DNA of 43,994 nt, from the NCBI RefSeq assembly GCF_023168145.1, contig NZ_BQYK01000004.1, forward strand, positions 1-43,994. Direction: 5' to 3'. The notes beneath the pieces were generated by a model. That model was given only the letters and a program-made list of their open reading frames with translations, searched no databases and was not told the origin of the DNA. The position numbers and the translations under genes were made by a program. This DNA is from Sporosarcina sp. NCCP-2222. Lineage in GTDB: Bacteria > Bacillota > Bacilli > Bacillales_A > Planococcaceae. Positions 26,426-34,275 of the stretch are shown in pieces. Every line of letters starts with the position of its first letter. Position 1 is the first letter of the stretch.

Positions 26426-26911
26426 TTAGGAAAAATGATCGTTCACTTTAAAAAATAAGTACTTTGCATTCGGAGAATACGCATAGGAATCCTTGTAATC
26501 CCATGACCGCTGATAAGCGTCGTACGTATGGGCATTGACGAGCGGCATTTCGCCATCCTTCGCCGTCACAATCGTCGTATGATCATAACGCCCGTCGCCT
26601 TGAAAGTCATAACAAATTAGATCACCCAAATCCAATTCTTCGGGCGAACCGACTTGCCTGGCAGTCAGTCCCTTCTTCGATCCGCCTAAAAACCAGCGCA
26701 TGGAATGGGCGACCGACCAACTGAAACTCCATGTCCCTCCTTGCATCCACCAGCCACGTTCACGATTGGGATATCCATACATCGGCGCTCCGCCTGCCAG
26801 CAGACATTGAGAGATATAATTGGTGCAGTCCACGTCGAATGAATGGAAATCCGGATTTCGGCCATTCCACCATTTATTCGCATAGGCGACAGCCGCTTCC
26901 CTGTTATACAT
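26426..26911 (-). CDS. Amidase_6-domain protein (putative cysteine amidase)
   Basis: Protein of 161 aa consisting almost only of the amidase_6 domain. The expected catalytic Cys is in DCTNYISQCLLAGG (about residues 28-41) and the His in GRYDHTTIVTA (about 112), with a following VNAHT. Known relatives are larger and attached to the cell wall, with extra N-terminal modules. Here there is no signal peptide, so a cytoplasmic or spore-related role is possible. ATG 26911 follows GAGGGGGCG. Confidence 0.8.
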   Translation of the reverse strand: MYNREAAVAYANKWWNGRNPDFHSFDVDCTNYISQCLLAGGAPMYGYPNRERGWWMQGGTWSFSWSVAHSMRWFLGGSKKGLTARQVGSPEELDLGDLICYDFQGDGRYDHTTIVTAKDGEMPLVNAHTYDAYQRSWDYKDSYAYSPNAKYLFFKVNDHFS

Positions 26912-27023
26912 AAAAACGCCCCCTCAGCCCATCTTATGAACTGAAAAGGCTTGGAATGCGATTTATTCAAGGTAATTAAAAAGAAGCCTTCTGACAGGAG
27001 GCTCCTTCTCATTCGTTGCGCAA

Positions 27024-27266
27024 TCATCTTTTTTTCAAACGATTTTGCAACATCTTATAGTCAATGAACACCCCGATGAAACCGACCGGGATGCCACCTC
27101 CACAAACTGAAAGGAAAAAGAGGAAAACGTTGACCTTCTCCATCACCTGGAGTAAGTAGTAGAAGGCCAACATTGTTCCAAAGGCAGCGAAAATCATCGT
27201 GAAATAGTACGTTATCGGGGCATTTTCCAAAACCGCTTGGTCCTCACTCGTCATTTTCCGACTCAT
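27024..27266 (-). CDS. Small two-helix membrane protein, 80 aa
   Basis: I do not recognise a family. Two strong membrane helices are visible (YYFTMIFAAFGTMLAFYYLL and VFLFFLSVCGGGIPVGFIGV), with a charged N-terminus and a C-terminus ending in KKR. ATG 27266 follows GAGGG. A weak AGCCT/AGGCT hairpin (26980-27005) follows. It is flanked by cell-wall related genes but the link is only positional. Confidence 0.65.
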   Translation of the reverse strand: MSRKMTSEDQAVLENAPITYYFTMIFAAFGTMLAFYYLLQVMEKVNVFLFFLSVCGGGIPVGFIGVFIDYKMLQNRLKKR

Positions 27267-27355
27267 ACGATACCCTCTTTTCTTGGAACAATTATTGTGC
27301 CTATTTCATTATTACCCCTTTTTCAATTTTCAATCCTGGAAGGAAGGAGAGGTAT

Positions 27356-28108
27356 TTATTTGGTGTTTTCAATTTGACGGTCTTCTTTCTCTTCCATATT
27401 ATTTTCTTTAATTTTCATCATGTCCGAAATTGTTATAAACGTATATCCCTGTTCTGCGAGAGCGGGGAGAATCTTCTCTAATGCTGCCACTGTCTGTCTA
27501 CGGTTACCTCCTCCATCATGGAACAGCACAACATTGCCCTCTTTGGCACCGTTTAATACAAAGCCGACAATTTTATCGACCCCCGGATCTTTCCAATCCA
27601 ATGTATCCAAGTGCCAAGACCACATGACCATTTTGTAGCCTTCTCTAGAAACGGCCTGGACAATCTCATCGGTATACTGTCCTTCGACTGGGCGGAATAA
27701 TGTGGAGGATTGTCCCGTTATGGAATAAATAACGTCATCCGTTCTTTTCAATTCCTGTATTAATTGCGACACATTCATTCGACTTTTATGGGAATACGTA
27801 TGATTGGCAAGCTCATGTCCCTCTTCATACATCCGCAGCACTACATCCGGATTCTTCTCGGCATTGGCACCCACAATAAAGAACGTTGCTTTCGCTTCGT
27901 ATTTTTTCAAAAGATCTAATATTTCCCTTGTATGTTTCCGATGGGGTCCGTCATCAAACGTTAATGCGATCACTTTTTCTTCGGTGTTAATTTCCCATAT
28001 AATTTGTCCGGCCTCTTCATAATGCTTCCTTCCTTTGTCCGCAAACGTTCTGCCATATACTCCGAAAACGATAATGAGGATGATTAGTGGCAATACAAAT
28101 CGTTTCAA
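27356..28108 (-). CDS. Polysaccharide deacetylase, NodB type
   Basis: Protein of about 250 aa with an N-terminal membrane anchor (VLPLIILIIVFGVYG). The NodB motifs are ALTFDDGPH (motif 1), HTYSHKSRM with the HxxxH zinc pair (motif 2), RPVEGQYTD (motif 3; Val replaces the usual Pro), SWHLDTLDWKDPG (motif 4) and VVLFHDGGG (motif 5). It likely removes acetyl groups from peptidoglycan outside the membrane. TTG 28108 has GGGAG seven bases upstream; the longer frame to 28126 overlaps that site. Not certain which of the Pda/YheN-like subgroups it belongs to. Confidence 0.85.
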   Translation of the reverse strand: MKRFVLPLIILIIVFGVYGRTFADKGRKHYEEAGQIIWEINTEEKVIALTFDDGPHRKHTREILDLLKKYEAKATFFIVGANAEKNPDVVLRMYEEGHELANHTYSHKSRMNVSQLIQELKRTDDVIYSITGQSSTLFRPVEGQYTDEIVQAVSREGYKMVMWSWHLDTLDWKDPGVDKIVGFVLNGAKEGNVVLFHDGGGNRRQTVAALEKILPALAEQGYTFITISDMMKIKENNMEEKEDRQIENTK

Positions 28109-28454
28109 GACCCCACTCCCAAACAAAAGTTATTTTGTGGTTAGTATTCGTCTTTGTGGAGAAACGATGCATGCAACTTGTATTGTTAGACATTTATTCT
28201 TTTATCACGGTTTTAGTAAAATCCTTTCATGCCTGTATAAAGAGGACTGTATAATATAGGGAAATCAAAAATACATTTGTTGATCTAAATAGGATTTTTA
28301 ATAACTAGTCCACACAATTTCAGGTCTAGAACTCTAATATCCGATGAAAAATATATTTGATTTCTCAGACACACGTCTGACCTTATGAGTATTAACAGGG
28401 TACATTTAACTGACTTGGCCGATTGATTACCGTATCCATATAGGAGGAAATACG

Positions 28455-28823
28455 ATAAAAATAAAAAAATACTTATACGACGAAACAATACACGAACTGC
28501 AATTATTTCATAATGCAGAGGATCGCAATAGTCTATCAAGAAGAATGAAGAATAAACCTCACTTTTTATTTAGCTTGGAGATGGCTGACGACTTTTTAAA
28601 GGCCGACAAGCCGTATACTGTCGTTATGTTCGGTGATGATAATGAAGGATACTCACTGGGCTATATTACTTCAGTATCTGTACGTGCAACTGATTCCGGT
28701 ATAATTGTTGAGTTCGATGAATTTGATATGACACCTTTCTATTCTCAGACACGGGAGTATCGCAACCTTAAAGGCTTCCTCATGGAGTACATGCAAGAAT
28801 TAATAAAGCCAAAGAAAGTCTAA
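28455..28823 (+). CDS. Hypothetical protein with ATA at the expected start codon
   Basis: The open frame 28545-28823 (92 aa from ATG) has no ribosome site, but it extends upstream without a stop to ATA 28455-28457. There a perfect AGGAGG (28442-28447) sits seven bases away. The extended product is 122 aa, starting IKIKKYLYDETIHELQLFHN. No ATG, GTG or TTG lies between. Either ATA is the start, or a former start codon has mutated and the gene is dying, or the ATG 28545 is used weakly. The protein is acidic and soluble; I do not know its function. The small gene at 28856 follows on the same strand. Confidence 0.55.
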   Translation: MKIKKYLYDETIHELQLFHNAEDRNSLSRRMKNKPHFLFSLEMADDFLKADKPYTVVMFGDDNEGYSLGYITSVSVRATDSGIIVEFDEFDMTPFYSQTREYRNLKGFLMEYMQELIKPKKV

Positions 28824-28855
28824 GTAAAAATACGTTTAAAAACGGTGAATCAAAT

Positions 28856-28981
28856 ATGGCAAAGGATAACGAACTACCAAGTAAAGTCTATCCCAAAAAA
28901 CATTATCAATCGGGCATACGGCAGCCGCAAATCAGCCGGAAACCAAATGAGCATAAAAAAAGAAACCCCATTAAACGTTAG
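28856..28981 (+). CDS. Small basic protein, 41 aa, next to the tRNA att site
   Basis: Starts MAKDNELPSKVYPKKHYQ and ends EHKKRNPIKR. The C-terminal part is repeated at 38117-38182 in a second, diverged copy. Between the copies many changes are silent third-position ones (CGG/CGA, CAG/CAA, CCG/CCA, GAG/GAA, ATT/ATC), which argues for real coding under selection. Start ATG 28856 has a weak GGTGA upstream. The stop codon lies within the hairpin of the converging tRNA terminator. Function unknown. Confidence 0.65.
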   Translation: MAKDNELPSKVYPKKHYQSGIRQPQISRKPNEHKKRNPIKR

Positions 28982-28999
28982 TTTGACAAGGTTCCTTTA
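28946..28999 (-). terminator. Terminator of the interrupted tRNA
   Basis: On the minus strand GGAACC...TCAAAC pairs with GTTTAA...GGGGTT and ends in TTTCTTTTTTT. It directly follows the tRNA fragment, so it is the original tRNA terminator. A near-identical copy lies at 38150-38204. Confidence 0.75.
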
Positions 29000-29003
29000 A
29001 CAA

Positions 29004-29045
29004 TGGAGCATACCGGGTTCGAACCGGTGACCTTCACACTGCCAG
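29004..29045 (-). other. 3' fragment of a tRNA, probably tRNA-Ala(GGC), att-type
   Basis: Read on the minus strand it has an anticodon loop CTGGCAG (anticodon GGC), variable loop AGGTC, T-arm ACCGG-TTCGAAC-CCGGT, then acceptor strand ATGCTCC and discriminator A. U at acceptor position 70 agrees with the G3-U70 identity of tRNA-Ala. Nothing like a D-arm or 5' half exists next to it; sequence changes abruptly at the anticodon loop. It is therefore a half tRNA left by phage integration. Confidence 0.8.
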
Positions 29046-29264
29046 CGTTAATCTCTTCGCTGCCAGTAAAAATCAGCTTATATCAAAATGGCTCTATGAC
29101 AGCTATTATTTACCTTTCAGGTATCACGTACTATCATCAAGGACACATAATTATTAACAATGTTCTCCTGTTGGACACATATGTGAAACACATGGCAAAC
29201 ATTGCAATTAAAAAGAGAGGGTAAAATTTATCATGAACAACTGATTTTAAAAGATAGAAAAATT

Positions 29265-29308
29265 AAAGGGTTTTACATATTAGTCGTATCTAATATGTAA
29301 AACCCTTT
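29265..29308. terminator. Strong terminator of the Gfo/Idh gene
   Basis: Positions 29265-29283 pair perfectly (19 bp) with 29290-29308 around TCGTAT, with T-runs at the right-hand end. Confidence 0.9.
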
Positions 29309-29371
29309 TTTCTTTTAGTAAAGCACACGTTTAACAAGGCATCCTCTAAAAATAAACTAACGAGCACTTTT

Positions 29372-30397
29372 TTAGATTTCTAATATTTTTTTAATTACCA
29401 CTTGATTTTCATGTCCATCTTCAATTAATGGTAAGTCTTTATCTGGTTTATTATAGACAATATACTCATATACCTTTTCTATAAATGGATAAAATGAGGG
29501 ATAATACGCTTTTGCCTCCAAAGAAAAATGCAAGGGGGCTTCACTTGGATTTGGAACAACTATTTCTTCTAATTGTTCTTTTGCTTTCCCATAAAAAATC
29601 TGTTTATCATTTATTAAACTTACTGTTCCTTCATCTCCAAAAACCTTTAAATGAGAACCGAACCCATGATTAATCCCAGTTAATAGTTGTACAGAGAAAG
29701 TAGAATTTTTTTTCATCTTTCCGTTAATAAAAAATGCGTCGTCTGCATCTCTTTGTTCTCCTGCACCTATTGGAACGTGAGTATGCACTAATCCGTTGAT
29801 AGATACTATTTCATCCTGGGCCAACCATCTTAAACAATCAATCATATGCGTTCCTAATGCACCTAACATACCGCCAAATTTTTGTTTTTCCCCCATCCAG
29901 CCTCTTTTGGATGTTTGTAGCACCTGATATTGAGCATGTGAGATATTATAGTCAATATGAAGGAGCTTCCCTACATTGTTGTTCGTTATTAGTTCTTTGG
30001 CTTTTTGTCGTATAGGGAGGTATCGCCATTCAAAATCTATTATTACTTTTGCTTTATATTGTTCAGATAGATTTAACAGTTGCCTGGATTCATTGCTATT
30101 CAATGTAAAGGGCTTTTCGCATACAATATTTTTTATTCCATTTTTTAAAGCATATTCAACCATTTGAAAATGATAAATTGGCATGCTGCTTATAAAAAGA
30201 AGGTCAAGTTCCTCATTATTCAGCATCTCAGTCCAATTTCTATAATGAGTAGGAGAATTATCCTCCCCAATCAATTCTAGAGGTAGCTCATGACGGAACA
30301 TTGTGCTGACAGCAACTAAATTCAACATAGGGTGCATTTTGATTATTGGGGCTTGAACGTTCAATCCAAAACCACCACCTATTATCCCTACTCTCAC
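29372..30397 (-). CDS. Gfo/Idh/MocA-family oxidoreductase
   Basis: Protein of about 341 aa. The NAD(P)-binding motif is VGIIGGGFGLN at the N-terminus and CEKPF (about residue 95) is the family signature, with LGALGTHMIDCLRWL in the C-terminal domain holding the expected His. It acts on a sugar or inositol-type substrate that cannot be named. GTG 30397 follows GAGGGG by seven bases. It sits between the left tRNA fragment and a broken prophage gene, and is AT-rich, so it is likely transferred cargo. Confidence 0.85.
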   Translation of the reverse strand: MRVGIIGGGFGLNVQAPIIKMHPMLNLVAVSTMFRHELPLELIGEDNSPTHYRNWTEMLNNEELDLLFISSMPIYHFQMVEYALKNGIKNIVCEKPFTLNSNESRQLLNLSEQYKAKVIIDFEWRYLPIRQKAKELITNNNVGKLLHIDYNISHAQYQVLQTSKRGWMGEKQKFGGMLGALGTHMIDCLRWLAQDEIVSINGLVHTHVPIGAGEQRDADDAFFINGKMKKNSTFSVQLLTGINHGFGSHLKVFGDEGTVSLINDKQIFYGKAKEQLEEIVVPNPSEAPLHFSLEAKAYYPSFYPFIEKVYEYIVYNKPDKDLPLIEDGHENQVVIKKILEI

Positions 30398-30434
30398 ACT
30401 TGGTCCCCTCTTTTCTAATACATACTTATCTCGA

Positions 30435-30736
30435 TTAATCAACCATCTCAAAACGAGGAACAATGCTCAGTGCCTGTGACAAAAAATCAATCGCAGACAT
30501 GTCAGGGACTTTCTTTAGAAACTCCCACGCTTCAGATGCATTATCAAAACCGAATGTAGCCAGGCCATGTGACAAATCACCATCAGCGAGCATGTAAAAA
30601 TTTAAGAATACAAGCTCGTCTTTTTTCTCATCTCATTACTAGTGACTAAGATGGTTGCATGATTTATGTCTTCATCCTCACTTTCAAAAAGAGTTACAAA
30701 ATCACCATCTAAGTGCTTAATGATTTCTGCATGCAT
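30435..30736 (-). pseudogene. Broken copy of the 100-aa phage gene at 38432
   Basis: The sequence matches 38432-38734 from end to end with scattered changes. A T-run has six T near 30620 where the intact copy has seven, a one-base deletion that shifts the frame. It identifies this stretch as the equivalent end of an older, related prophage. Confidence 0.88.
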
Positions 30737-30804
30737 TTTGAACACACCCCCTTTGTGCCTACATTCGACAACATCAGAGGATATCCTTCTTTATTTTCAT
30801 ACTA

Positions 30805-31140
30805 TTATATACATTGCACTGAAACAATGTCTTTCACATCTATTTGCACGTCTCCAAATGGATCAGCTAGAATGATTGCTTGTTTATGTATGTCGATTTT
30901 CTCTACTATGCCGCGATGAGGAATTATTCGACCGTCCCTCCATGTTTGGATTCGCGCCTGGCATTTCCTCTTATGAGCGAGATCAAGTTCCTCTTGCAAA
31001 GAAACCAAGTCCCAATCAGTTAATTCTTGGCGTGCAACACGATCGTCCTCCGCTTGCTAGTCACGCAATTGAGCAATATGTTCCGGCAGCATTAATGATG
31101 TTCATTTAATGTTTCCACGCTCTTTCATGCTTCCGTGCAA
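30805..31140 (-). pseudogene. Broken yolD-like gene
   Basis: Homologous to 38803-39144. The 3' part is still open and codes for the ending ILADPFGDVQIDVKDIVSVQ. Upstream two conserved Trp codons have become stops: TGG to TGA in the KWT position and TGG to TAG in the RDW position. The 5' end is worn but still aligns up to about 31140. A LexA-like box remains upstream (31352-31363). Confidence 0.85.
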
Positions 31141-31351
31141 TACATGTCTATATTCATTAAATTACTCTTCTCTCTTGTCCCCTAATGAGCACTAAAAAAT
31201 TCCGAAGTAAACGGCCGTCTAGTTTCGCACAAATTACAGTAGGCTCTAACGGACTCTTCACCTACTCTCAGCACTTTGATCCGGCGTCTGCTAATAATTC
31301 CGTCGACATTAATTAACGTACATTAGTTCGCTCCTAACATATAATATAAGA

Positions 31352-31363
31352 GAACTAACGTTC
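31352..31363. promoter_or_regulatory. LexA-type SOS box (GAAC-TAAC-GTTC)
   Basis: GAACTAACGTTC fits the GAAC-N4-GTTC core of the Bacillus LexA operator. It lies upstream of the broken yolD copy; an equivalent box is found at the intact copy (39228-39239). An outer inverted repeat TTAGTTC/GAACTAA spans the same region. Confidence 0.6.
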
Positions 31364-31376
31364 TGTGTGAAGACAA

Positions 31377-31403
31377 ATAAAAAAAGCACCTCTCTTGAGG
31401 TGC
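31377..31403 (-). terminator. Terminator of the SIR2 gene
   Basis: GCACCTC (31386-31392) pairs perfectly with GAGGTGC (31397-31403). The T-run is on the minus-strand side, so the SIR2 transcript should end here, about 100 bases after its stop codon. Confidence 0.8.
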
Positions 31404-31419
31404 AAAATAAACATTTCTA

Positions 31420-31448
31420 TTGACACGCCCAAGCACAATATATACAAT
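31420..31448 (+). promoter_or_regulatory. Consensus SigA promoter of a small RNA
   Basis: TTGACA (31420-31425), a 17-bp spacer and TACAAT (31443-31448). A second -10-like TATAAT is at 31454-31459. There is no gene downstream on this strand, only a short hairpin-ended stretch inside the SIR2 3' region. Confidence 0.75.
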
Positions 31449-31454
31449 AAGCGT

Positions 31455-31527
31455 ATAATATTATAGTAAGTGCAGAGAGGCAATGGCAATCACACTTAGT
31501 GGTTAGGCGTTGCCTCTTTTGTTTTTT
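31455..31527 (+). ncRNA. Candidate antisense RNA at the 3' end of the SIR2 gene
   Basis: A perfect promoter points into about 70 bases that end in a strong terminator: AGAGGCAA (31476-31483) pairs with TTGCCTCT (31510-31517), with an inner AATCAC/GTGGTT stem, followed by TTTGTTTTTT. The last 25 bases overlap the SIR2 coding end and all of it lies opposite the SIR2 3' untranslated region. Type I antitoxin RNAs of the TxpA/RatA and Fst kind have this convergent layout. Alternative: a leftover antitoxin RNA from a lost toxin. Confidence 0.55.
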
Positions 31528-33107
31528 AAAATGTCATACAATAGGAGCAACCGTCTTAATTGGGTATTAATTTTAATTTCTCCGACCTCTTTTAATTCGG
31601 TTAGTTCTTCAAGTAAGTAGTCTTTCACTTCAGCCAAGTCTAAACGTTGAATATTATAAGATATTGTTTCATATTCATTTTCTTTTTTGAAACCTTTTCC
31701 AATAATATTCTGCAACTGATCTGTATTTCTGTTGAAAACAGAGGCAGTTACTATGGTGCCATATTGTTTATCGAAATCAGAAAATGTATTGATTTTTTGA
31801 ATAAGCTTTTCTTTTTCGGTTGGATGTAAGCTACTACCGTTGATTAGATTAGTATCTAGTATTTTATTTATCGGAAAACGTGCGGTTGCATTTTGTAAAA
31901 TTGCAAATCTCATTCTTATTTCTGTGCTGATTTCATCTTTGTCTGAAATGTAATCAATTGTATAGCTAATTAAATCGGGGATTTGGAAAATATACTTAGA
32001 ATCTCCTAATGCAACAGTAATGTTTTTATTTAATATATCTTCCTCTAACACATCTAATTCTTCCGGAGAGAGGAGTAAAGAATTTAATGTTCCTTTTTTA
32101 CCACGATCAATTATTAACTCTTTAATCACATGCTGATATTTTCTTACTTCAGTTGGGGCTATCCCTTGATTTATTTTGCTGATCTTCTTAAATACTTCTT
32201 CGAAGTTATCAGTTTTAACTACTTTTAATTTACAACCCAAATCCTTATCGTTGATATTCTCTTCAATAAATCCTTTTTCTCCCTCTAATCTTTCAATTAA
32301 GACCAATCGATTTTCCAGTATTTGAATTTCCTCTTCATTTAAAGATCGAGTAAATTCACTAATGATATTTCTTACATTAATATCCGTTAATGAATACCCA
32401 ATAAAAATAATAGGTGAATGCAGCATCATCGAAATAATTTTTGCACTTATCAATACGGAATTTTTATCAAAATTACTATAGTCATTTTCTGTAATGACTA
32501 TATCATTAGGGCTCTCGACACATCCGTGTAATTTATATAATTCAGCAAATCCAAAGGTTTCTTGAAAAAATCCCTTTTGACCAATATATTTGGTTATATT
32601 ATACTTGCTCGCTGAATTATACGTATTCTCAATAAACTCATCATAATTAGTAGTTAATATAATTTGAGTTTTGAGCAACATCTTTCTAAAAGCCTCTAAT
32701 TCACCATGAGCGTCCTGCTTGACTGTGTAATTCCCGAATCTTTCGGAGATAGCTTTTTTAAATGGAGAGATTCTAGTTTGGAATGCATCTTTTGGTGTAA
32801 ACCCCTTAATTGATACTTCGTTTCTATTAAAAGCTTTGTTGTAATTCGCTTCCAAAATTGTCCCCATTCGAATATTAGAGTAATGATTTATTTCTTTTTC
32901 TGAATAGCTCGGATTTTCTTCCGCCATTTCATCTCTAATATTATTATACTCGCCATAAAAGTTTTCATATCCCAATTGATTCCAAAATTCCTCAAGCAAA
33001 CTTGTCCAATCTGGAAATTTTTCTAAAAATCTTTTTGATAATCCCGCTCCAATAAAAACAACAGGAAATTCATTTTCACTCATTAACTTGTCGAGAATCA
33101 TAGTCAC
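31503..33107 (-). CDS. SIR2-domain protein, candidate NADase defence effector
   Basis: Protein of 534 aa. An N-terminal SIR2 domain keeps the NAD-binding GAGLS (about residues 20-24), the TTNYD motif (152-156), the catalytic-type His in KLHG (192-195) and FIGYSLTD (235-242). The C-terminal 200 residues are helical with no named domain. Standalone SIR2 proteins of this kind in phages and islands often hydrolyse NAD to abort infection; that function is inferred. GTG 33107 follows GGAGG by seven bases. The gene lies in the slot between the broken yolD and the endolysin remnant, has its own terminator and inverted repeats upstream. Confidence 0.85.
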   Translation of the reverse strand: MTMILDKLMSENEFPVVFIGAGLSKRFLEKFPDWTSLLEEFWNQLGYENFYGEYNNIRDEMAEENPSYSEKEINHYSNIRMGTILEANYNKAFNRNEVSIKGFTPKDAFQTRISPFKKAISERFGNYTVKQDAHGELEAFRKMLLKTQIILTTNYDEFIENTYNSASKYNITKYIGQKGFFQETFGFAELYKLHGCVESPNDIVITENDYSNFDKNSVLISAKIISMMLHSPIIFIGYSLTDINVRNIISEFTRSLNEEEIQILENRLVLIERLEGEKGFIEENINDKDLGCKLKVVKTDNFEEVFKKISKINQGIAPTEVRKYQHVIKELIIDRGKKGTLNSLLLSPEELDVLEEDILNKNITVALGDSKYIFQIPDLISYTIDYISDKDEISTEIRMRFAILQNATARFPINKILDTNLINGSSLHPTEKEKLIQKINTFSDFDKQYGTIVTASVFNRNTDQLQNIIGKGFKKENEYETISYNIQRLDLAEVKDYLLEELTELKEVGEIKINTQLRRLLLLYDILKNKRGNA

Positions 33108-33161
33108 TGAAATACCTCCAATCTATTTGTTATTTGTAATAGAATACCATGTATTCATTAA

Positions 33162-33226
33162 TAGACCTACCCAATCAGAAAATATGTTCTATTTAATTAT
33201 CTAGTATAGGTCTATAATCACCTATA
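33162..33226. repeat. Repeated TAGGT/ACCTA motifs upstream of the SIR2 gene
   Basis: TAGACCTA (33162-33169) and TAGGTCTA (33207-33214) form an 8-bp inverted repeat with a 37-bp gap. TATAGGT (33205-33211) and ACCTATA (33220-33226) form a tighter 7-bp one. They lie 55-120 bp before the SIR2 start, a likely promoter or operator region. The rest of 33108-33421 is AT-rich with no gene. Confidence 0.5.
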
Positions 33227-33421
33227 ATATAGCAGAAATTCAGAAATTCAGATATATATTTTATTGTGAAACCCCATCCAATTAAGGACAGGGCGTTATA
33301 CGAAGTTGGTGATTTATCCACTATTAAATTAAAGGTAATTAAAAATAAACACAGTTATAAAAGGTGTACTGAATTATTTGTTGAACTATATATTTAACGC
33401 AGTAAGGGGGATGCAAACTTT

Positions 33422-33949
33422 ATGAGAATTAGAAAAGCGGTTCTTAGTGATGTGAAGGGAATAGCAAAAGTTCATGTCGATAGTTGGAAAACAACATACA
33501 AAGACATTATCCCAAATGACTTTTTGAACAACCTGTCATATGAACAAAGGACAAAATTGTGGACTCAAAATGTGTTAAGGAAAGATAATTATATTGCTAT
33601 AGCAGAAAATGCTGATGGGAAGATTGTTGGTTTTGCAGATTGTTGGAAAAGAGAGACAAATCCCGTTCCCTTTTCTAGCGACATAACGTCTATTTACTTA
33701 CTTGATCAGTATCAAGGAAAAGGGATTGGTAAGAGATTACTACTACAGCTTTTTATTCATTTAAAGCAATTGGGGATAAAAAACGCATATGTAGATGTAC
33801 TTGAAGAGAATAACACACGTTATTTTTATGAGCATTATGGAGCTAAGTTGCATAGAACAAAACCAATAAAAATTGGTGGAGTCGTATTAAATGAGTTGAC
33901 TTACGAATGGCGGGATGTTGATTGTGTTTTATCAATGCTAGAAAAGTGA
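33422..33949 (+). CDS. GNAT-family N-acetyltransferase
   Basis: Protein of 175 aa with GNAT motif DQYQGKGIGKRLLLQL (about residues 100-115) and the C-terminal NTRYFYEHYGAKL. Its start, RIRKAVLSDVKGIAKVHVDSWKTTY, is typical of the YobR-like and RimI-like group (quoted ends RIRKAV and DSWKTTY). Substrate unknown. The ribosome site AAGGGGG is at wide spacing from ATG 33422. It is divergent from the SIR2 gene and shares the same slot between yolD and endolysin remnants; whether it works with SIR2 is not shown. Confidence 0.88.
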   Translation: MRIRKAVLSDVKGIAKVHVDSWKTTYKDIIPNDFLNNLSYEQRTKLWTQNVLRKDNYIAIAENADGKIVGFADCWKRETNPVPFSSDITSIYLLDQYQGKGIGKRLLLQLFIHLKQLGIKNAYVDVLEENNTRYFYEHYGAKLHRTKPIKIGGVVLNELTYEWRDVDCVLSMLEK

Positions 33950-33974
33950 AATAGCGTAAATTATTAAGTTGAAA

Positions 33975-34006
33975 TAGGCGCTACACCAAAGACATAGCGC
34001 CTTTTA
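33975..34006. terminator. Terminator after the GNAT gene
   Basis: AGGCGCTA (33976-33983) pairs perfectly with TAGCGCCT (33995-34002) and is followed by TTTTA. A homologous sequence follows at 41020 in the intact prophage, so its right half belongs to the phage. Confidence 0.75.
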
Positions 34007-34062
34007 CAGTCATCTTTCGATGTGGGTTCATCTTATCAAATTTAAAGCAATGCTTCAAATTA

Positions 34063-34157
34063 TTACTTATTAGCGCTAATCAGAGTGCCAATAGCAAGGG
34101 CAGCCACATCGCAATTTTCAACTTTACCCTCTTCCAAGTTCTTAATCCAATTGGCCG
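34063..34157 (-). pseudogene. C-terminal fragment of the phage endolysin gene
   Basis: The stretch 33998-34157 matches 41020-41180. It keeps the last 30 or so codons of the amidase (VENCDVAALAIGTLISANK), ending at a stop at 34063. The rest of the endolysin is missing: homology ends abruptly near 34157. Confidence 0.85.
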
Positions 34158-34275
34158 TCGTCACCCGGTTGATTTGTCGATATCCGTTGCAAAATACGAA
34201 AAATCATCACCTAGGACACCTAGGAATGTCGCCAATGGTTTTCCTAATTGTGACCGGATTAGGATAACCTTACTT

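Larger units (their letters stand above)
28910..29045. repeat. Left copy of att-type direct repeat (about 136 bp)
   Basis: This matches 38110-38246. Identity is about 70 percent in the first 30 bases and near-perfect from 28944 to the CTGCCAG at 29039-29045, where it stops abruptly. It covers the end of the 41-aa gene, a terminator hairpin and a tRNA 3' part. I read it as the chromosomal end of the first prophage. Confidence 0.85.

Noticed and set aside
28285..28539. 84-aa minus-strand frame
   Set aside because: No ribosome site, odd composition, and it lies over the promoter and leader region of the plus-strand gene that begins at 28455.
29004..29045. Functional tRNA gene
   Set aside because: Only the part from anticodon loop to acceptor end is present; no 5' acceptor strand or D-arm upstream in either copy.
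29003..29224. 73-aa protein starting MEHTGFEPVTFTLPA
   Set aside because: This is the well-known false translation of a tRNA T-arm read on the opposite strand; the sequence is the tRNA fragment.
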